Origin: an uncultured Gammaproteobacteria bacterium | GTDB taxonomy: Bacteria > Pseudomonadota > Gammaproteobacteria > Enterobacterales > Succinivibrionaceae | Length of the DNA: 64,000 nt | Reading direction: 5' to 3' | Assembly: GCA_900315395.1 (NCBI GenBank) | Contig: OMZC01000094.1 | Location: forward strand, 1 to 64,000 | Shown here: positions 19,064 through 27,972 of the stretch, piece after piece | How the letters are laid out: every line of letters begins with the position of its first letter | Numbering within the stretch: position 1 is the stretch's first letter | Program-made: the position numbers and the translations under genes | The notes under the pieces: model-generated | Database searches by the model: none | Seen by the model: only the letters and a program-made list of their open reading frames with translations | Told to the model about the DNA's origin: nothing

Positions 19064-20935
19064 ATGTTAACAAAAGAAAAAGCCATAAAAATCTCTGTTC
19101 CATACTGCTTAGTATCAGTTGCTAGAGATTCTGTTTACTACTTTGTACTATCTTTCTATTTCCTATACCTATCTAGAGTACTCAATCTCTCTTTAAGTTG
19201 CCTAGTACCAATGCTTTTATTTATAAAAGTAGTGGATATCATCAAAGAACCTTTTATTGGTTGGTTTATTGATTCATTAGGAACTTACTTAAAGTTAAAT
19301 AAATTTAGAGTATTTATCTTTGTGGGAACTTTGCTAAATGCTGCAGTCACAGTAGCCATGTTCAATGTTCCACATTTGACCACTGAAAACTTTGAGATAC
19401 TTTATTGCGCCATCTGCTTTGGGGTGTGGACATTTACTTTTTCTTTATATGATTTATCAACTTGGGCAGTGCTTACCTCATTTGGTAAAGATAATAAACT
19501 AAGAGAAGCATTTGCTTCTGTCTCTAGAATTTCATCTTTAATTGGCTTTTCGATTACTCTTTTAATTTTTTCAACTATCTTTGACTCAAACAGTATCTTA
19601 CCTAAGATTGTTCAAACTATTCCTGAACATAACTTCAATATAAGCTCTTTTTACATTGCAGCTTTTCTTGTAATAACTGCATGCTTGTTCTCTTTAAGTT
19701 ATAGTGAAAAGAATACAGCTCATAAAAAGATAGCTTTTGCTAAAGCTCAAAAAGCATTTTGGGGTAATGATCAGCTAATTATCACCTTTGCTGTAACTCT
19801 TTTACAGCAAATCACTTTGAGTGTCTTTATCTGTTCATTTGGCTACTTTTTCTTATTTTTGCCAAAAATTCCTACAGATTACGAGATCTTTTTACAGGTT
19901 CATCTGCCTTGGATGATAACAGCCTTTATTTCGCTGTTATTGTTCAAAGATCTTGTAAAAGTAACTTCAAGAAAAGCTGTTTTCATTATCTCTATCATTC
20001 TGCCAATGATAGGTTTTGTATCGATGTTCCTGCTAGATTTCTTTGGTGAGCTAACTCTTCCTATCATCGGTGCTTTGGTATCAATTAGTGCCTGCGGTTT
20101 TGATCTATCTCTAGCATCTACCACAGTTATGACCGCAGATTGTGTTGATTATGGTGAATTCAAATTTGGTATTCGTGCTGAATGCATGAATTTTTCAGTA
20201 CAAACCATGTCAGCAAAAATAGGCTACATCTTTATATTAATCATTACAGGTCTGTCTTTCTCTTTTTCAGATATCTTTGTAAAAAACGTAAACTTAACCA
20301 ATCAGATGTATTCAATCTATTTGTGCATTCTGATTGTTTGTATCTGCAGTGTAGCTATGCTGATTGTTTACATTACTTACTACAAATTACATGGCAGTTT
20401 CTTTGAAAATATCCTGAACGCTATTACCTATTTCTCAAACAACAAATCAGCTGCTGTAAAAGAAAAATTCAATTCAGTTAGATATGCCATCGATGAACAT
20501 TGTGTTCTTTATAAATTAAAAGCAAATGATCTTGATGAAGTGTTACAAGTTTTAACTGATAGATTATTTGAAGTTAAGGCTATCAAATCTAAACATGAAT
20601 TCTTAAAAGGTATCAATGAAAAGATTGCAAAGAATCCAGCTGGTATTGCTCATGGTATTGCAATTCCTCATGCACGTGGCAATTACGTAAATAGAAGTTC
20701 TCTTGCTGTAGCTACCCTTAAGACACCTTTAAATTGTGGAGCCAGTGACAACAAGCCATGTGATCTATTCTTTTTGATAGCAGTTCCTGATGATGGAGTA
20801 TCTCACATCAATCTGCTGTCAAATCTATCTTTAATGCTAAGTGAACCAGGCTTTGCGGATAAATTAAGACACTCAGGTTCAAGTGAAGAAATTACAAAAA
20901 GGCTAATCTCATGCGAAAGAAATTTATTCAACTAG
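19064..20935 (+). CDS. GPH-family sugar symporter fused to a C-terminal PTS EIIA (fructose/mannitol-type) domain
   Basis: Residues 1 to about 455 form a 12-helix transporter of the glycoside-pentoside-hexuronide (MelB/LacS-like) family. The diagnostic stretch near residue 355-385 reads ADCVDYGEFKFGIRAE followed by SVQTMSAKIG. After a short linker, residues from about 475 to 623 are a type-2 PTS EIIA domain. The phosphoacceptor is in GIAIPHAR (His536), and the second active-site His is in VSHINLL (His581). LacS of streptococci is a GPH carrier with a C-terminal EIIA, but that domain is glucose-type, so this architecture is different. The inferred role is sugar uptake gated by, or reporting on, PTS phosphorylation. 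The next gene begins inside its 3' end (25-base overlap). No HPr or other PTS gene is in the window. Substrate unknown. Confidence 0.85.
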   Translation: MLTKEKAIKISVPYCLVSVARDSVYYFVLSFYFLYLSRVLNLSLSCLVPMLLFIKVVDIIKEPFIGWFIDSLGTYLKLNKFRVFIFVGTLLNAAVTVAMFNVPHLTTENFEILYCAICFGVWTFTFSLYDLSTWAVLTSFGKDNKLREAFASVSRISSLIGFSITLLIFSTIFDSNSILPKIVQTIPEHNFNISSFYIAAFLVITACLFSLSYSEKNTAHKKIAFAKAQKAFWGNDQLIITFAVTLLQQITLSVFICSFGYFFLFLPKIPTDYEIFLQVHLPWMITAFISLLLFKDLVKVTSRKAVFIISIILPMIGFVSMFLLDFFGELTLPIIGALVSISACGFDLSLASTTVMTADCVDYGEFKFGIRAECMNFSVQTMSAKIGYIFILIITGLSFSFSDIFVKNVNLTNQMYSIYLCILIVCICSVAMLIVYITYYKLHGSFFENILNAITYFSNNKSAAVKEKFNSVRYAIDEHCVLYKLKANDLDEVLQVLTDRLFEVKAIKSKHEFLKGINEKIAKNPAGIAHGIAIPHARGNYVNRSSLAVATLKTPLNCGASDNKPCDLFFLIAVPDDGVSHINLLSNLSLMLSEPGFADKLRHSGSSEEITKRLISCERNLFN

Positions 20936-21666
20936 TTACAGTTGTATCTACACTTTTTACCTTTGAACAAGCACAGGCTAGTTCTGATGTGGTGGTGTGC
21001 GCAGTACCTCAGGTATATTCAGCACTAGAGAGCGCTAAAGACGAAGCTTCAGATAAATTTGAAACTTATTACGCTCCAGCTGAAGATCTAACCTCACGAA
21101 TTGCCAATAACTCAGGCAAGTGCTCAATTGTTGTAAGCTCTGATGAGAAAATGGCAATCTTAATGTTAAGAGCTGAGAAAACCACTCAGGAAGGTATCAA
21201 ACCTTTTGTAAAAGCGCCGCTTATTCTTTGGTCTAAAGATGAGTATTTATTTAAAAATGACATCAATGCTATCAAAGATAAGAAGCTACAATCATTAGCT
21301 CTACCAAAGGCAAGCTTAACTCCTGTAGGCTTTGCTGCTTCCCAAATCGTTAAAAAGAAGAACTTCCCTACTGATTACATCAAGTACAAGATCTTCAGAA
21401 CAGAGCATGAGTATCAGGCTTATGCTATGGTAAACAGTGGTAACGTGCAGACAGGTTTTATGACCAAGCCTTTGATCATGAAAGATGGTAAGGCAACAGG
21501 CTCATACTGGTTCGTGCCTCATGAGTACTATGATCCAATCAAGTATTACCTTATCAACACTAATGCAAATTCTTTTAGAACTAAAAAGGTATACAACTAT
21601 CTTTTAAATGATAGTAACGTACTTCAGAACTTTGTTAAGGCTGGCTTTGAGCAATTAGACAAGTAA
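20911..21666 (+). CDS. Periplasmic substrate-binding protein, ModA-like
   Basis: It begins with a signal peptide (MRKKF, hydrophobic core, AQA cleavage site near residue 23). The mature domain resembles the molybdate-binding ModA group: ALESAKDEASDKFE near the start, CSIVVSSDEK in the middle, LALPKASLTPVGFAA near 127, and VQTGFMTKPLI near 183. Conservation is weak, so the ligand need not be an oxyanion. No ABC permease or ATPase is next to it. It overlaps the transporter-EIIA gene by 25 bases, which implies shared expression, possibly as an extracytoplasmic sensor or scavenger. It converges on rsmJ with only three bases between the stop codons and no obvious terminator. Confidence 0.65.
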   Translation: MRKKFIQLVTVVSTLFTFEQAQASSDVVVCAVPQVYSALESAKDEASDKFETYYAPAEDLTSRIANNSGKCSIVVSSDEKMAILMLRAEKTTQEGIKPFVKAPLILWSKDEYLFKNDINAIKDKKLQSLALPKASLTPVGFAASQIVKKKNFPTDYIKYKIFRTEHEYQAYAMVNSGNVQTGFMTKPLIMKDGKATGSYWFVPHEYYDPIKYYLINTNANSFRTKKVYNYLLNDSNVLQNFVKAGFEQLDK

Positions 21667-21669
21667 AAA

Positions 21670-22440
21670 CTAATGCTGACAGTAGTAGCAATCAAAACGG
21701 CAAGCTTTACCGTCAACAAAGCTACTACGTCTTACATTAAGTTCTAATGGAGGTTCACCAGTTGGTCTTTTTACGACTAAATGGTGACCTGCTACAGTAA
21801 GTAAATAGTTAGCATAATCGACAGTATCTAAATCAAAGCCTACCAATTCATGAAAAACGCGCATATCTTTTTTAACTAGTGCGCTCTTAGATCGTTCTGG
21901 AAACATCGGATCATAATAAATTACATCAGGTGTTTCTAATTGAGCCCCTTTTTCAAGATTATCTTTAACACTACCGAAGTTACATAAAGTAGGTAAGCCG
22001 TTTTTTAGTTTGGATAAGATCTCTTCAGAATTTTTAGCTTTTCTCATTGCACAGACTAACAAAAGCCAAATCACAGGATTTCTTTCAAACATATATACAG
22101 TAGCGCCAGCTGACTGTAAGATTAAACTCTCTCGTCCTAAACCTGCAGTTGCATCAAAAACAATAGGCTTTGAGATTTTACCCATCACAGCACGACAGAC
22201 AGCTTCACTGTTTTTACCACTGTGATTTAATCGCCATAATAGCTTTTCATTAAAAACGTCAATCTTAAAATCCTTTTCAGAGATTTCTGAATCCTCTAAA
22301 GAAAGGTAGATTTCATCGTTTACATAAAGCACAAAATGAGAATTTAAAGCTATAGTGTTACTTTGCGCTGACAAAGCTTCTTTAACTAATAAAGCTTCTT
22401 TCTCAAAAGGAGAGCCTTTGGCAATTCTAATCTCAAGCAT
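21670..22440 (-). CDS. rsmJ: 16S rRNA (guanine1516-N2)-methyltransferase RsmJ
   Basis: An S-adenosylmethionine-dependent methyltransferase. Motif I is VFDATAGLGRES near residue 104, and the family-specific YYDPMFPERSKSALVKKDM lies near 184-202. Length is 256 aa (E. coli 250). It is the last gene of a minus-strand run starting at yrdD and lies 13 bases after aroE. Co-location with tsaC and aroE suggests a translation and tRNA-modification operon. Confidence 0.93.
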   Translation of the reverse strand: MLEIRIAKGSPFEKEALLVKEALSAQSNTIALNSHFVLYVNDEIYLSLEDSEISEKDFKIDVFNEKLLWRLNHSGKNSEAVCRAVMGKISKPIVFDATAGLGRESLILQSAGATVYMFERNPVIWLLLVCAMRKAKNSEEILSKLKNGLPTLCNFGSVKDNLEKGAQLETPDVIYYDPMFPERSKSALVKKDMRVFHELVGFDLDTVDYANYLLTVAGHHLVVKRPTGEPPLELNVRRSSFVDGKACRFDCYYCQH

Positions 22441-22453
22441 GCTCTAATCTTTT

Positions 22454-23254
22454 CTATCTAAACTGCTTAATAGCATTATCAAAATTAGGCTTTACATTAC
22501 GCCATAATTCAAAGCTTAAGATTGCCTGTCCTACAAGCATACCAAAGCCATCATAAGCTTTTACACCTAAGGATGAGGCTTTGTCTGTAAAGCAAGTATG
22601 ACCATCAGGGCGATACATTAAATCATAGACAAAGGAAGCTTTAGATAAGATTGAGTCATCGATATTTGGTAACTCATTTTTTAAAGACAGAGATGTAGCA
22701 TTGATAATTACATCATAAGAGCCACTTAAATTCTCATAAGAAGTGCCATCAACTACACCAGGATATGCAATAGCTAAATCTAAAGCCTTTGAAACAGTAC
22801 GGTTTACAATGGTTATCTTTTTAACACCACTTTCAATGATTGGCTTTAAGATACCTTTAGCGGCACCACCTGCACCAATGATTAGGACATGAGCATCTTT
22901 TAGAGGGCAGCCTAATCTCTTTAAATCATAAACTAAGCCTCTTCCATCGGTGTTGTCACCTAAGATAGAACCATCAGGCATCTTCTTTAAAGTATTAACA
23001 GCACCTGCTGCTTTTGCATACTCTGTTAAGGTATCAGCATATGTAAAAGCATCTAGCTTACAAGGCACAGTAATATTGCAACCTAAGCCACCTTGTTTAA
23101 AAAATTCATCAGCACACTGCTTAAAGCAACCTTCTTCAACCAAGATACGACCATATTCAAGATCTTGATTTGTTTCTTTAGCAAAAAACGCATGTAATGC
23201 TGGAGACATTGAATGAGCTACAGGATTACCAAATAAAACGTACTTGTCTGTCAT
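22454..23254 (-). CDS. aroE: Shikimate dehydrogenase (NADP)
   Basis: Reduces 3-dehydroshikimate to shikimate in aromatic amino acid synthesis. The substrate site GNPVAHSMSP is near residue 9. A catalytic Lys sits in the ITVPCK segment, with Asp in DNTDG. The NADP-binding loop GAGGAAKG is near 127, followed by NRT (NADP-preferring). The ATG overlaps the TAA of tsaC (TAATG), with GGAAAG just upstream. A TTG four codons earlier is open but less likely. Length is 266 aa (E. coli 272). Confidence 0.95.
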   Translation of the reverse strand: MTDKYVLFGNPVAHSMSPALHAFFAKETNQDLEYGRILVEEGCFKQCADEFFKQGGLGCNITVPCKLDAFTYADTLTEYAKAAGAVNTLKKMPDGSILGDNTDGRGLVYDLKRLGCPLKDAHVLIIGAGGAAKGILKPIIESGVKKITIVNRTVSKALDLAIAYPGVVDGTSYENLSGSYDVIINATSLSLKNELPNIDDSILSKASFVYDLMYRPDGHTCFTDKASSLGVKAYDGFGMLVGQAILSFELWRNVKPNFDNAIKQFR

Positions 23255-23841
23255 TATTCTTTCCAACCAGGCCCTTTTCTAACAAGGGTGTGAGTTAAGG
23301 TGTCATAAATTGAAGTAGGAGCATTCTGACCTCCACAAGGAAGATCTAACACTAAATCTACACGCTCTAAGAGTTTTTTATCTAATGAGGAGACATCACT
23401 AGTTGCTCTAAGGCCTGAGATATTAGCACTTGTAGATACAAGTGGAGTTTCACATTCTTTGCATAAAGCAGATAAAGTTTCAAAAGCAGTTATTCTTACA
23501 GCAACTGTATGATTGTCTTTTAGAGCAATGCTGTGAAAGTCATCATTCATAGGCAGAATGAAAGTATGAGGACCTGGCCACATAGATGACATTAACTTAT
23601 GAGCAGAGTCATCGACTTTTTTATCATCAATATATCTTGATAATGTAGACAAAGAGCTATCAACAATGATTAGACCTTTGCTTACATCGCGCTCTTTAGC
23701 TGCAATCACTTTTTTTACAGCATCTTCATTAAAAACAGAGCAACTGATGCCATAAACTCCTTCTGAAGGACAAATTACCAGTCCTCCTGATTTTATGACC
23801 TCAGCTGCTTCTTTAATGCTTTTTGAAAAAATAGCAGTCAT
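23254..23841 (-). CDS. tsaC: Threonylcarbamoyl-AMP synthase TsaC (YrdC/Sua5 domain)
   Basis: Forms threonylcarbamoyl-adenylate from threonine, bicarbonate and ATP, the first step of t6A37 tRNA modification. The YrdC fold is recognisable from GGLVICPSEGVYGISC near residue 20, AAKERDVSKGLI near 46, WPGPHTFIL near 88 and the STSANISG motif near 136. Length is 195 aa, close to the short E. coli TsaC (190), without the Sua5 extension. It makes the substrate that TcdA, at the left end of this window, further modifies. It is flanked by purE (3-base gap) and aroE (TAATG overlap). Confidence 0.94.
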   Translation of the reverse strand: MTAIFSKSIKEAAEVIKSGGLVICPSEGVYGISCSVFNEDAVKKVIAAKERDVSKGLIIVDSSLSTLSRYIDDKKVDDSAHKLMSSMWPGPHTFILPMNDDFHSIALKDNHTVAVRITAFETLSALCKECETPLVSTSANISGLRATSDVSSLDKKLLERVDLVLDLPCGGQNAPTSIYDTLTHTLVRKGPGWKE

Positions 23842-23844
23842 TGC

Positions 23845-24354
23845 TTAGATATTCTTTAACTTTTCCTGTAAAGCAGCATCTTTATCCATAACAGCTTTAG
23901 CAGCCTTTTCTCTGTCTGCTTTTACTTTAGCATCGATATCTTTATCAGTTAAAGCGATGATCTGTGCTGCTAAATAAGCTGCATTCTTAGCACCTGCTTT
24001 ACCTACAGCAACAGTAGCTACAGGAATACCACCTGGCATCTGTACTGTTGAATATAGAGCATCAACACCTGATAGAGGACCACCATCACAAGGGATACCA
24101 ATTACAGGTCTTGTAGTTCTAGCTGCAATTGCACCTGCTAAATGAGCTGCAAGGCCAGCTGCACCGATAAATACAGCGCAACCTCTCTTTTCAGCATCTG
24201 TTACATACTCACTTACAACATCTGGAGTACGATGAGCAGAAGCTACTCTTGCCTCGTAAGGAATGCCAAAACCTTTAAGAATTGACATAGTATTTTCTAG
24301 TAAAGGAAGATCAGAATCTGATCCCATTAAAATAGCAACAAATGCTTTTGACAT
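23845..24354 (-). CDS. purE: N5-carboxyaminoimidazole ribonucleotide mutase PurE
   Basis: Rearranges N5-CAIR to CAIR in purine synthesis. Class I features: MGSDSDLP near residue 10, the SAHRTPD motif near 40, and [11 protein letters not shown] near 64. Length is 169 aa (E. coli 169). The usual partner purK is not adjacent; instead the gene is inserted between yrdD and tsaC, whereas E. coli has yrdD next to tsaC. Confidence 0.96.
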   Translation of the reverse strand: MSKAFVAILMGSDSDLPLLENTMSILKGFGIPYEARVASAHRTPDVVSEYVTDAEKRGCAVFIGAAGLAAHLAGAIAARTTRPVIGIPCDGGPLSGVDALYSTVQMPGGIPVATVAVGKAGAKNAAYLAAQIIALTDKDIDAKVKADREKAAKAVMDKDAALQEKLKNI

Positions 24355-24399
24355 AATTATTTACCTCGCTAATAGTGGTAAAGATTTTACCACGAGCCA

Positions 24400-24957
24400 C
24401 TAATTTGGGCGAACAATTACATGTTTGCGACGTTTTCTGCTTTCACATAGAACATTTCCACAAACAAGGCCAATACCTGCTTTAAATTTTTTCTCATACA
24501 TAATAGGAAAAGAGCAATCAGGACAAGGCTTAGCTACAGGTTTACCTGGAACTGAGAATTTACAATCTGGATAGTTAGAACAGGCATAGAACATTCTGCC
24601 TGAGCGCGATGTTCTTTGAGTCAGCTTTCCCTTTTTACAAATTGGACAGTTGATGTTCATACTCTCTTGAGGATTATGAACATAGTTGCACTCAGGATAG
24701 TTTGAACAGCCTATAAAAATACCAAAACGACCTTTCTTTACTAATAAAGGCTCACCGCATCGAGGACAAGGAGCACCAACTTCACCTAAAGATACCACTG
24801 TATGGGTAGCTACTATAGGTTTTAAAAAAGAGCATTCTGGATAATTAGAACAACCTAAAAAATCACCATGAGCAGAATGTCTTATAACTAAAGGTTCACC
24901 ACATAAAGGACAAGGCGAACCTTCTTTTAAATGCTCATCTTCAGCATGCAAACTCAT
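24400..24957 (-). CDS. yrdD: YrdD-like protein with four topoisomerase-type C4 zinc fingers
   Basis: Consists almost entirely of four zinc ribbons of the kind found at the C-terminus of topoisomerase I. Each has CPxC then CSNYPEC-like pairs, starting near residues 16, 63, 109 and 143; the last ends CGNVLC. There is no catalytic topoisomerase domain. E. coli YrdD has the same design and sits next to tsaC and aroE, as here. It probably binds single-stranded nucleic acid, but the role is not established. It is the first gene of the minus-strand operon, divergent from def across 134 bases. Confidence 0.88.
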   Translation of the reverse strand: MSLHAEDEHLKEGSPCPLCGEPLVIRHSAHGDFLGCSNYPECSFLKPIVATHTVVSLGEVGAPCPRCGEPLLVKKGRFGIFIGCSNYPECNYVHNPQESMNINCPICKKGKLTQRTSRSGRMFYACSNYPDCKFSVPGKPVAKPCPDCSFPIMYEKKFKAGIGLVCGNVLCESRKRRKHVIVRPN

Positions 24958-25091
24958 AAGATATTTTCCTGCTCTGTTTTAAGTTTTCAATTTACCGGTC
25001 TTTTGACAATCTTAGGCAGTCATGATCTCACAATTTAAGCAAATTTGCTCCACTAATGGTAAAATTAAAGTAACTGACAAAAGGAAATAAA

Positions 25092-25619
25092 ATGGCAATT
25101 AGAGACGTAGTTATCTACCCTGACGAGATTTTAAGAAGACCAAACAGTGATATTACTGTTTTTGACGAGAATTTAAAGCAATTATCTGAAGACATGTTCG
25201 AAACCATGTACAAAAATGAAGGTATCGGTTTAGCAGGTCCACAGATTGCTGAAAACAAAAATATTGTAGTAATTGATATTCCTGAAGATGATGGTTCACA
25301 GGGTAAAAATAAAATTGTTTTAATCAACCCTAAGATCACCAAACTTGAAGGTGACATTGTTGAATCACAGGAAGGTTGTCTTTCTGTTCCTGGATATCAG
25401 GATAAAGTTGAAAGATATGAAAGATGTACCGTTGAATATCAGAATTTAAACGGTGAGCATTGCACTTTTGACAATGTAGATGGTCTATTTGCAATCTGTC
25501 TGCAACATGAGATCGACCATCTTCATGGCAAACTATTCGTAGATAAGTTATCTAGAATGAAAAGAGACAGACTTCATAAGAAATATGAGAAGTATGTAAA
25601 GTCTCTTAAAGGAGAATAA
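25092..25619 (+). CDS. def: Peptide deformylase
   Basis: Removes the formyl group from nascent N-terminal Met. All three metal-site motifs are present: GIGLAGPQ near residue 45 (Gly replaces the second Ala of GxGLAAPQ), EGCLSVPG near 95 with the Cys ligand, and HEIDHLHG near 138. Length is 175 aa (E. coli 169). AAGGAAA precedes the ATG. It lies two bases upstream of fmt, as in many gammaproteobacteria, and fmt supplies the formyl group that it removes. Confidence 0.97.
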   Translation: MAIRDVVIYPDEILRRPNSDITVFDENLKQLSEDMFETMYKNEGIGLAGPQIAENKNIVVIDIPEDDGSQGKNKIVLINPKITKLEGDIVESQEGCLSVPGYQDKVERYERCTVEYQNLNGEHCTFDNVDGLFAICLQHEIDHLHGKLFVDKLSRMKRDRLHKKYEKYVKSLKGE

Positions 25620-25621
25620 TC

Positions 25622-26563
25622 TTGGATAAGAGAATTATCTTTGCTGGAACTCCTGAATTTGCAGCTGTTCATTTAAAGGCTTTATTAGATGCAGGCATTA
25701 AACCTGTAGCAGTTTATACCCAGCCTGATAGACCTGCAGGAAGAGGTCACAAATTAACTCCTTCTCCTGTAAAGGCTTTAGCTCTTGAAGCTGGCATTGA
25801 AGTATTTACTCCAGAGAACTTTAAAGACGAAAGCGAGATTGAGAAATTTGAAAGTCTCAAAGCTGATCTTTGCATCGTTGTAGCTTATGGCATCATTCTG
25901 CCTCAAAGAGTTATTGATGCTCCTAAATATGGCTGTATCAATGTACACGGTTCTATTCTTCCAAAATACAGAGGAGCTGCCCCTATCCAGAGAGCTCTTT
26001 TAGATGGTGAAGAAGAAACTGGTGTTTCTATCATGAAGCTGACTCTAAAGTTAGATGCTGGCGATGTTTATTCAGTTGCAACTTTAAAGATTGAGAAAAA
26101 CGATACCTCTGCTACTTTATTTGCTAAATTAGCAGACTTAGGTGCAATGACCTTACTTATTGCCCTGCCAAAGATTTTTGATGGCTCATTAAAGGCTGTT
26201 CCTCAAGATGAAGCTGCAGTTACATATGCTAAGAAGATCTCTAAAGAGGAATCTCATATTAACTTCAATCAAAGCGCTGAAGTTGTAGACAGAACTATCA
26301 GAGGTCTAAATCCTTGGCCTGTAGCTACTACAGAACTTGATGGCATCAAGTACAAAGTATTTATGTCATGTGTTGAGTATGGCACTACTGAGCTAGAGCC
26401 AGGTCGCATTGTTAATGTTGATAAAGATGGTATCAACGTAGCTTGCGCTCAAGGCATCATAAAACTCATTACTATTCAGGCACCAGGCAAAGGTCCTGTA
26501 AAAGCAGCAGATCTTGCAAGATCTAGAAAAGACGAATTTTGTGTAGGAAAACAATTTGGCTGA
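25622..26563 (+). CDS. fmt: Methionyl-tRNA formyltransferase
   Basis: Formylates initiator Met-tRNA using 10-formyl-tetrahydrofolate. The N-terminal Rossmann domain begins IIFAGTPEFAA. The catalytic loop is NVHGSILPKYRGAAPIQRA near residues 107-125, and LDAGDVY lies near 146. A C-terminal OB-like tRNA-binding domain follows. The start is TTG, with AGGAG eight bases upstream, and no better ATG exists before the conserved N-terminus. Length is 313 aa (E. coli 315). It overlaps rsmB by eight bases. Confidence 0.96.
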   Translation: MDKRIIFAGTPEFAAVHLKALLDAGIKPVAVYTQPDRPAGRGHKLTPSPVKALALEAGIEVFTPENFKDESEIEKFESLKADLCIVVAYGIILPQRVIDAPKYGCINVHGSILPKYRGAAPIQRALLDGEEETGVSIMKLTLKLDAGDVYSVATLKIEKNDTSATLFAKLADLGAMTLLIALPKIFDGSLKAVPQDEAAVTYAKKISKEESHINFNQSAEVVDRTIRGLNPWPVATTELDGIKYKVFMSCVEYGTTELEPGRIVNVDKDGINVACAQGIIKLITIQAPGKGPVKAADLARSRKDEFCVGKQFG

Positions 26564-27962
26564 TAATCAAAAGAGTGCTCTAAAACCAAGACACAGCACT
26601 AGACCACATACTGATTCACGTGATGCCCAGAAAAAGAGATTTTCTCATCACGCTAATACTCATAAAAAAGCAACTGCAGCTCAGGGTTCAGCATCAAGAG
26701 CAGCTGCAGCATTATGCGTTAATGCTATTGAAGAAGGTAAATCTCTAACTGAAGCACTACCTCTATTTACAAAAGAGTTAGACGACAGAGATAGAGCTTT
26801 TGTTCAAGAAATTGTGTATGGCACTTTAAGACACAGAAGATTACTCTCTACAACTGTAAATGAGCTTTTAGATCACTCTATCAATCAGCAATTTAATGTA
26901 GCAAGAACTTTAATTATCTGTGCTATTTATCAGCTTTTATTTACAAGAGCTCCTGCTCATGCAGTAGTAGCTGCAACTGTTGGTGCTTGTGAGCTTTGTC
27001 GTTGCAAAAAGTTTACAGGTCTTGTAAATGCGGTTTTAAGACGTTTCCTACGTGAAGGAGCTCATCTTGTACACAGTGCTGATCCATGTGTCGAGCAGTC
27101 CTTCCCTAAATGGTTGTATGAAGAACTTGTAAAAGACTATGGTAATGACGCTGTTGAGATTATGAAAAACTCTAATGAACATGCTCCTATGTTCTTAAGA
27201 GTAGAAAACTCTAAAATCACAACAGAGGATTACTTAAAGGCATTAGATACTTTCTCTATCGATGCTAAAGCAGTTGAAGAAAGTCCTTGTACTGTACTTT
27301 TAGACTCTCCTGTAGGAGTTGAGAAACTACCTTATTTTGATAAAGGTTACGTAGCTGTACAGGATTTAGCAGCACAGCTTGCAGCTCCTTTGTTAAACCT
27401 AGAAGAAGGTCAAAAAGTTTTAGACACCTGCTCAGCGCCTGGTGGTAAGAGTGCTCATATTCTGGATATCTGCCCTAATGTAGATTTAACCTGTACTGAT
27501 GTTGATGAAAAGAGACTAGACAGTGCTAAAACAAATCTGCAAAGACTTTCAAGAGCACCTGAATTTATCGTAGCTGATATTGCTAATGAGCCAAACAAGC
27601 TAACAGGCACTTTTGACAGAATTCTTGTAGATGCGCCTTGTTCAGGTACAGGTGTTATTAGACGTCACCCTGATATCAAATGGTTAAGACGAAAAAAGGA
27701 CATTGATGTTCTTGTAGCAACACAAGAAAAGATCTTAGATAACGCTTTTGCTTTGTTAAACAAAGGTGGCATCATTGTTTATACAACCTGCTCTATTCTA
27801 AAAAGAGAGAATGTTGAGCAAGTTGAAAAGTTCTTATCAAGACACGCTGATGCAAAGGTATTGCCTTTTAAAATGCACGGTAACACTGTTGATACTTATC
27901 AAAGATTACCTGGCGAAAATGGTTCTGACGGCTTTTTCTACGCAAGATTTATTAAGAATTAA
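26556..27962 (+). CDS. rsmB: 16S rRNA (cytosine967-C5)-methyltransferase RsmB
   Basis: The N-terminal NusB-like RNA-binding domain starts around residue 45 (SRAAAALCVNAIEEG). It is followed by a Rossmann methyltransferase domain with LDTCSAPGGKSAHIL near 289, DAPCSGTGVIRRHPDIKW near 358, and the catalytic Cys in TTCSILKREN near 408. Length is 468 aa against 429 in E. coli. The excess is an N-terminal basic tail of about 40 residues rich in K, R, H and T. The start is TTG inside fmt, with AGGA about nine bases upstream. If instead translation began nearer the NusB domain, no ATG with a ribosome binding site is evident. Confidence 0.94.
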   Translation: MADNQKSALKPRHSTRPHTDSRDAQKKRFSHHANTHKKATAAQGSASRAAAALCVNAIEEGKSLTEALPLFTKELDDRDRAFVQEIVYGTLRHRRLLSTTVNELLDHSINQQFNVARTLIICAIYQLLFTRAPAHAVVAATVGACELCRCKKFTGLVNAVLRRFLREGAHLVHSADPCVEQSFPKWLYEELVKDYGNDAVEIMKNSNEHAPMFLRVENSKITTEDYLKALDTFSIDAKAVEESPCTVLLDSPVGVEKLPYFDKGYVAVQDLAAQLAAPLLNLEEGQKVLDTCSAPGGKSAHILDICPNVDLTCTDVDEKRLDSAKTNLQRLSRAPEFIVADIANEPNKLTGTFDRILVDAPCSGTGVIRRHPDIKWLRRKKDIDVLVATQEKILDNAFALLNKGGIIVYTTCSILKRENVEQVEKFLSRHADAKVLPFKMHGNTVDTYQRLPGENGSDGFFYARFIKN

Positions 27963-27972
27963 GTATTACTAA

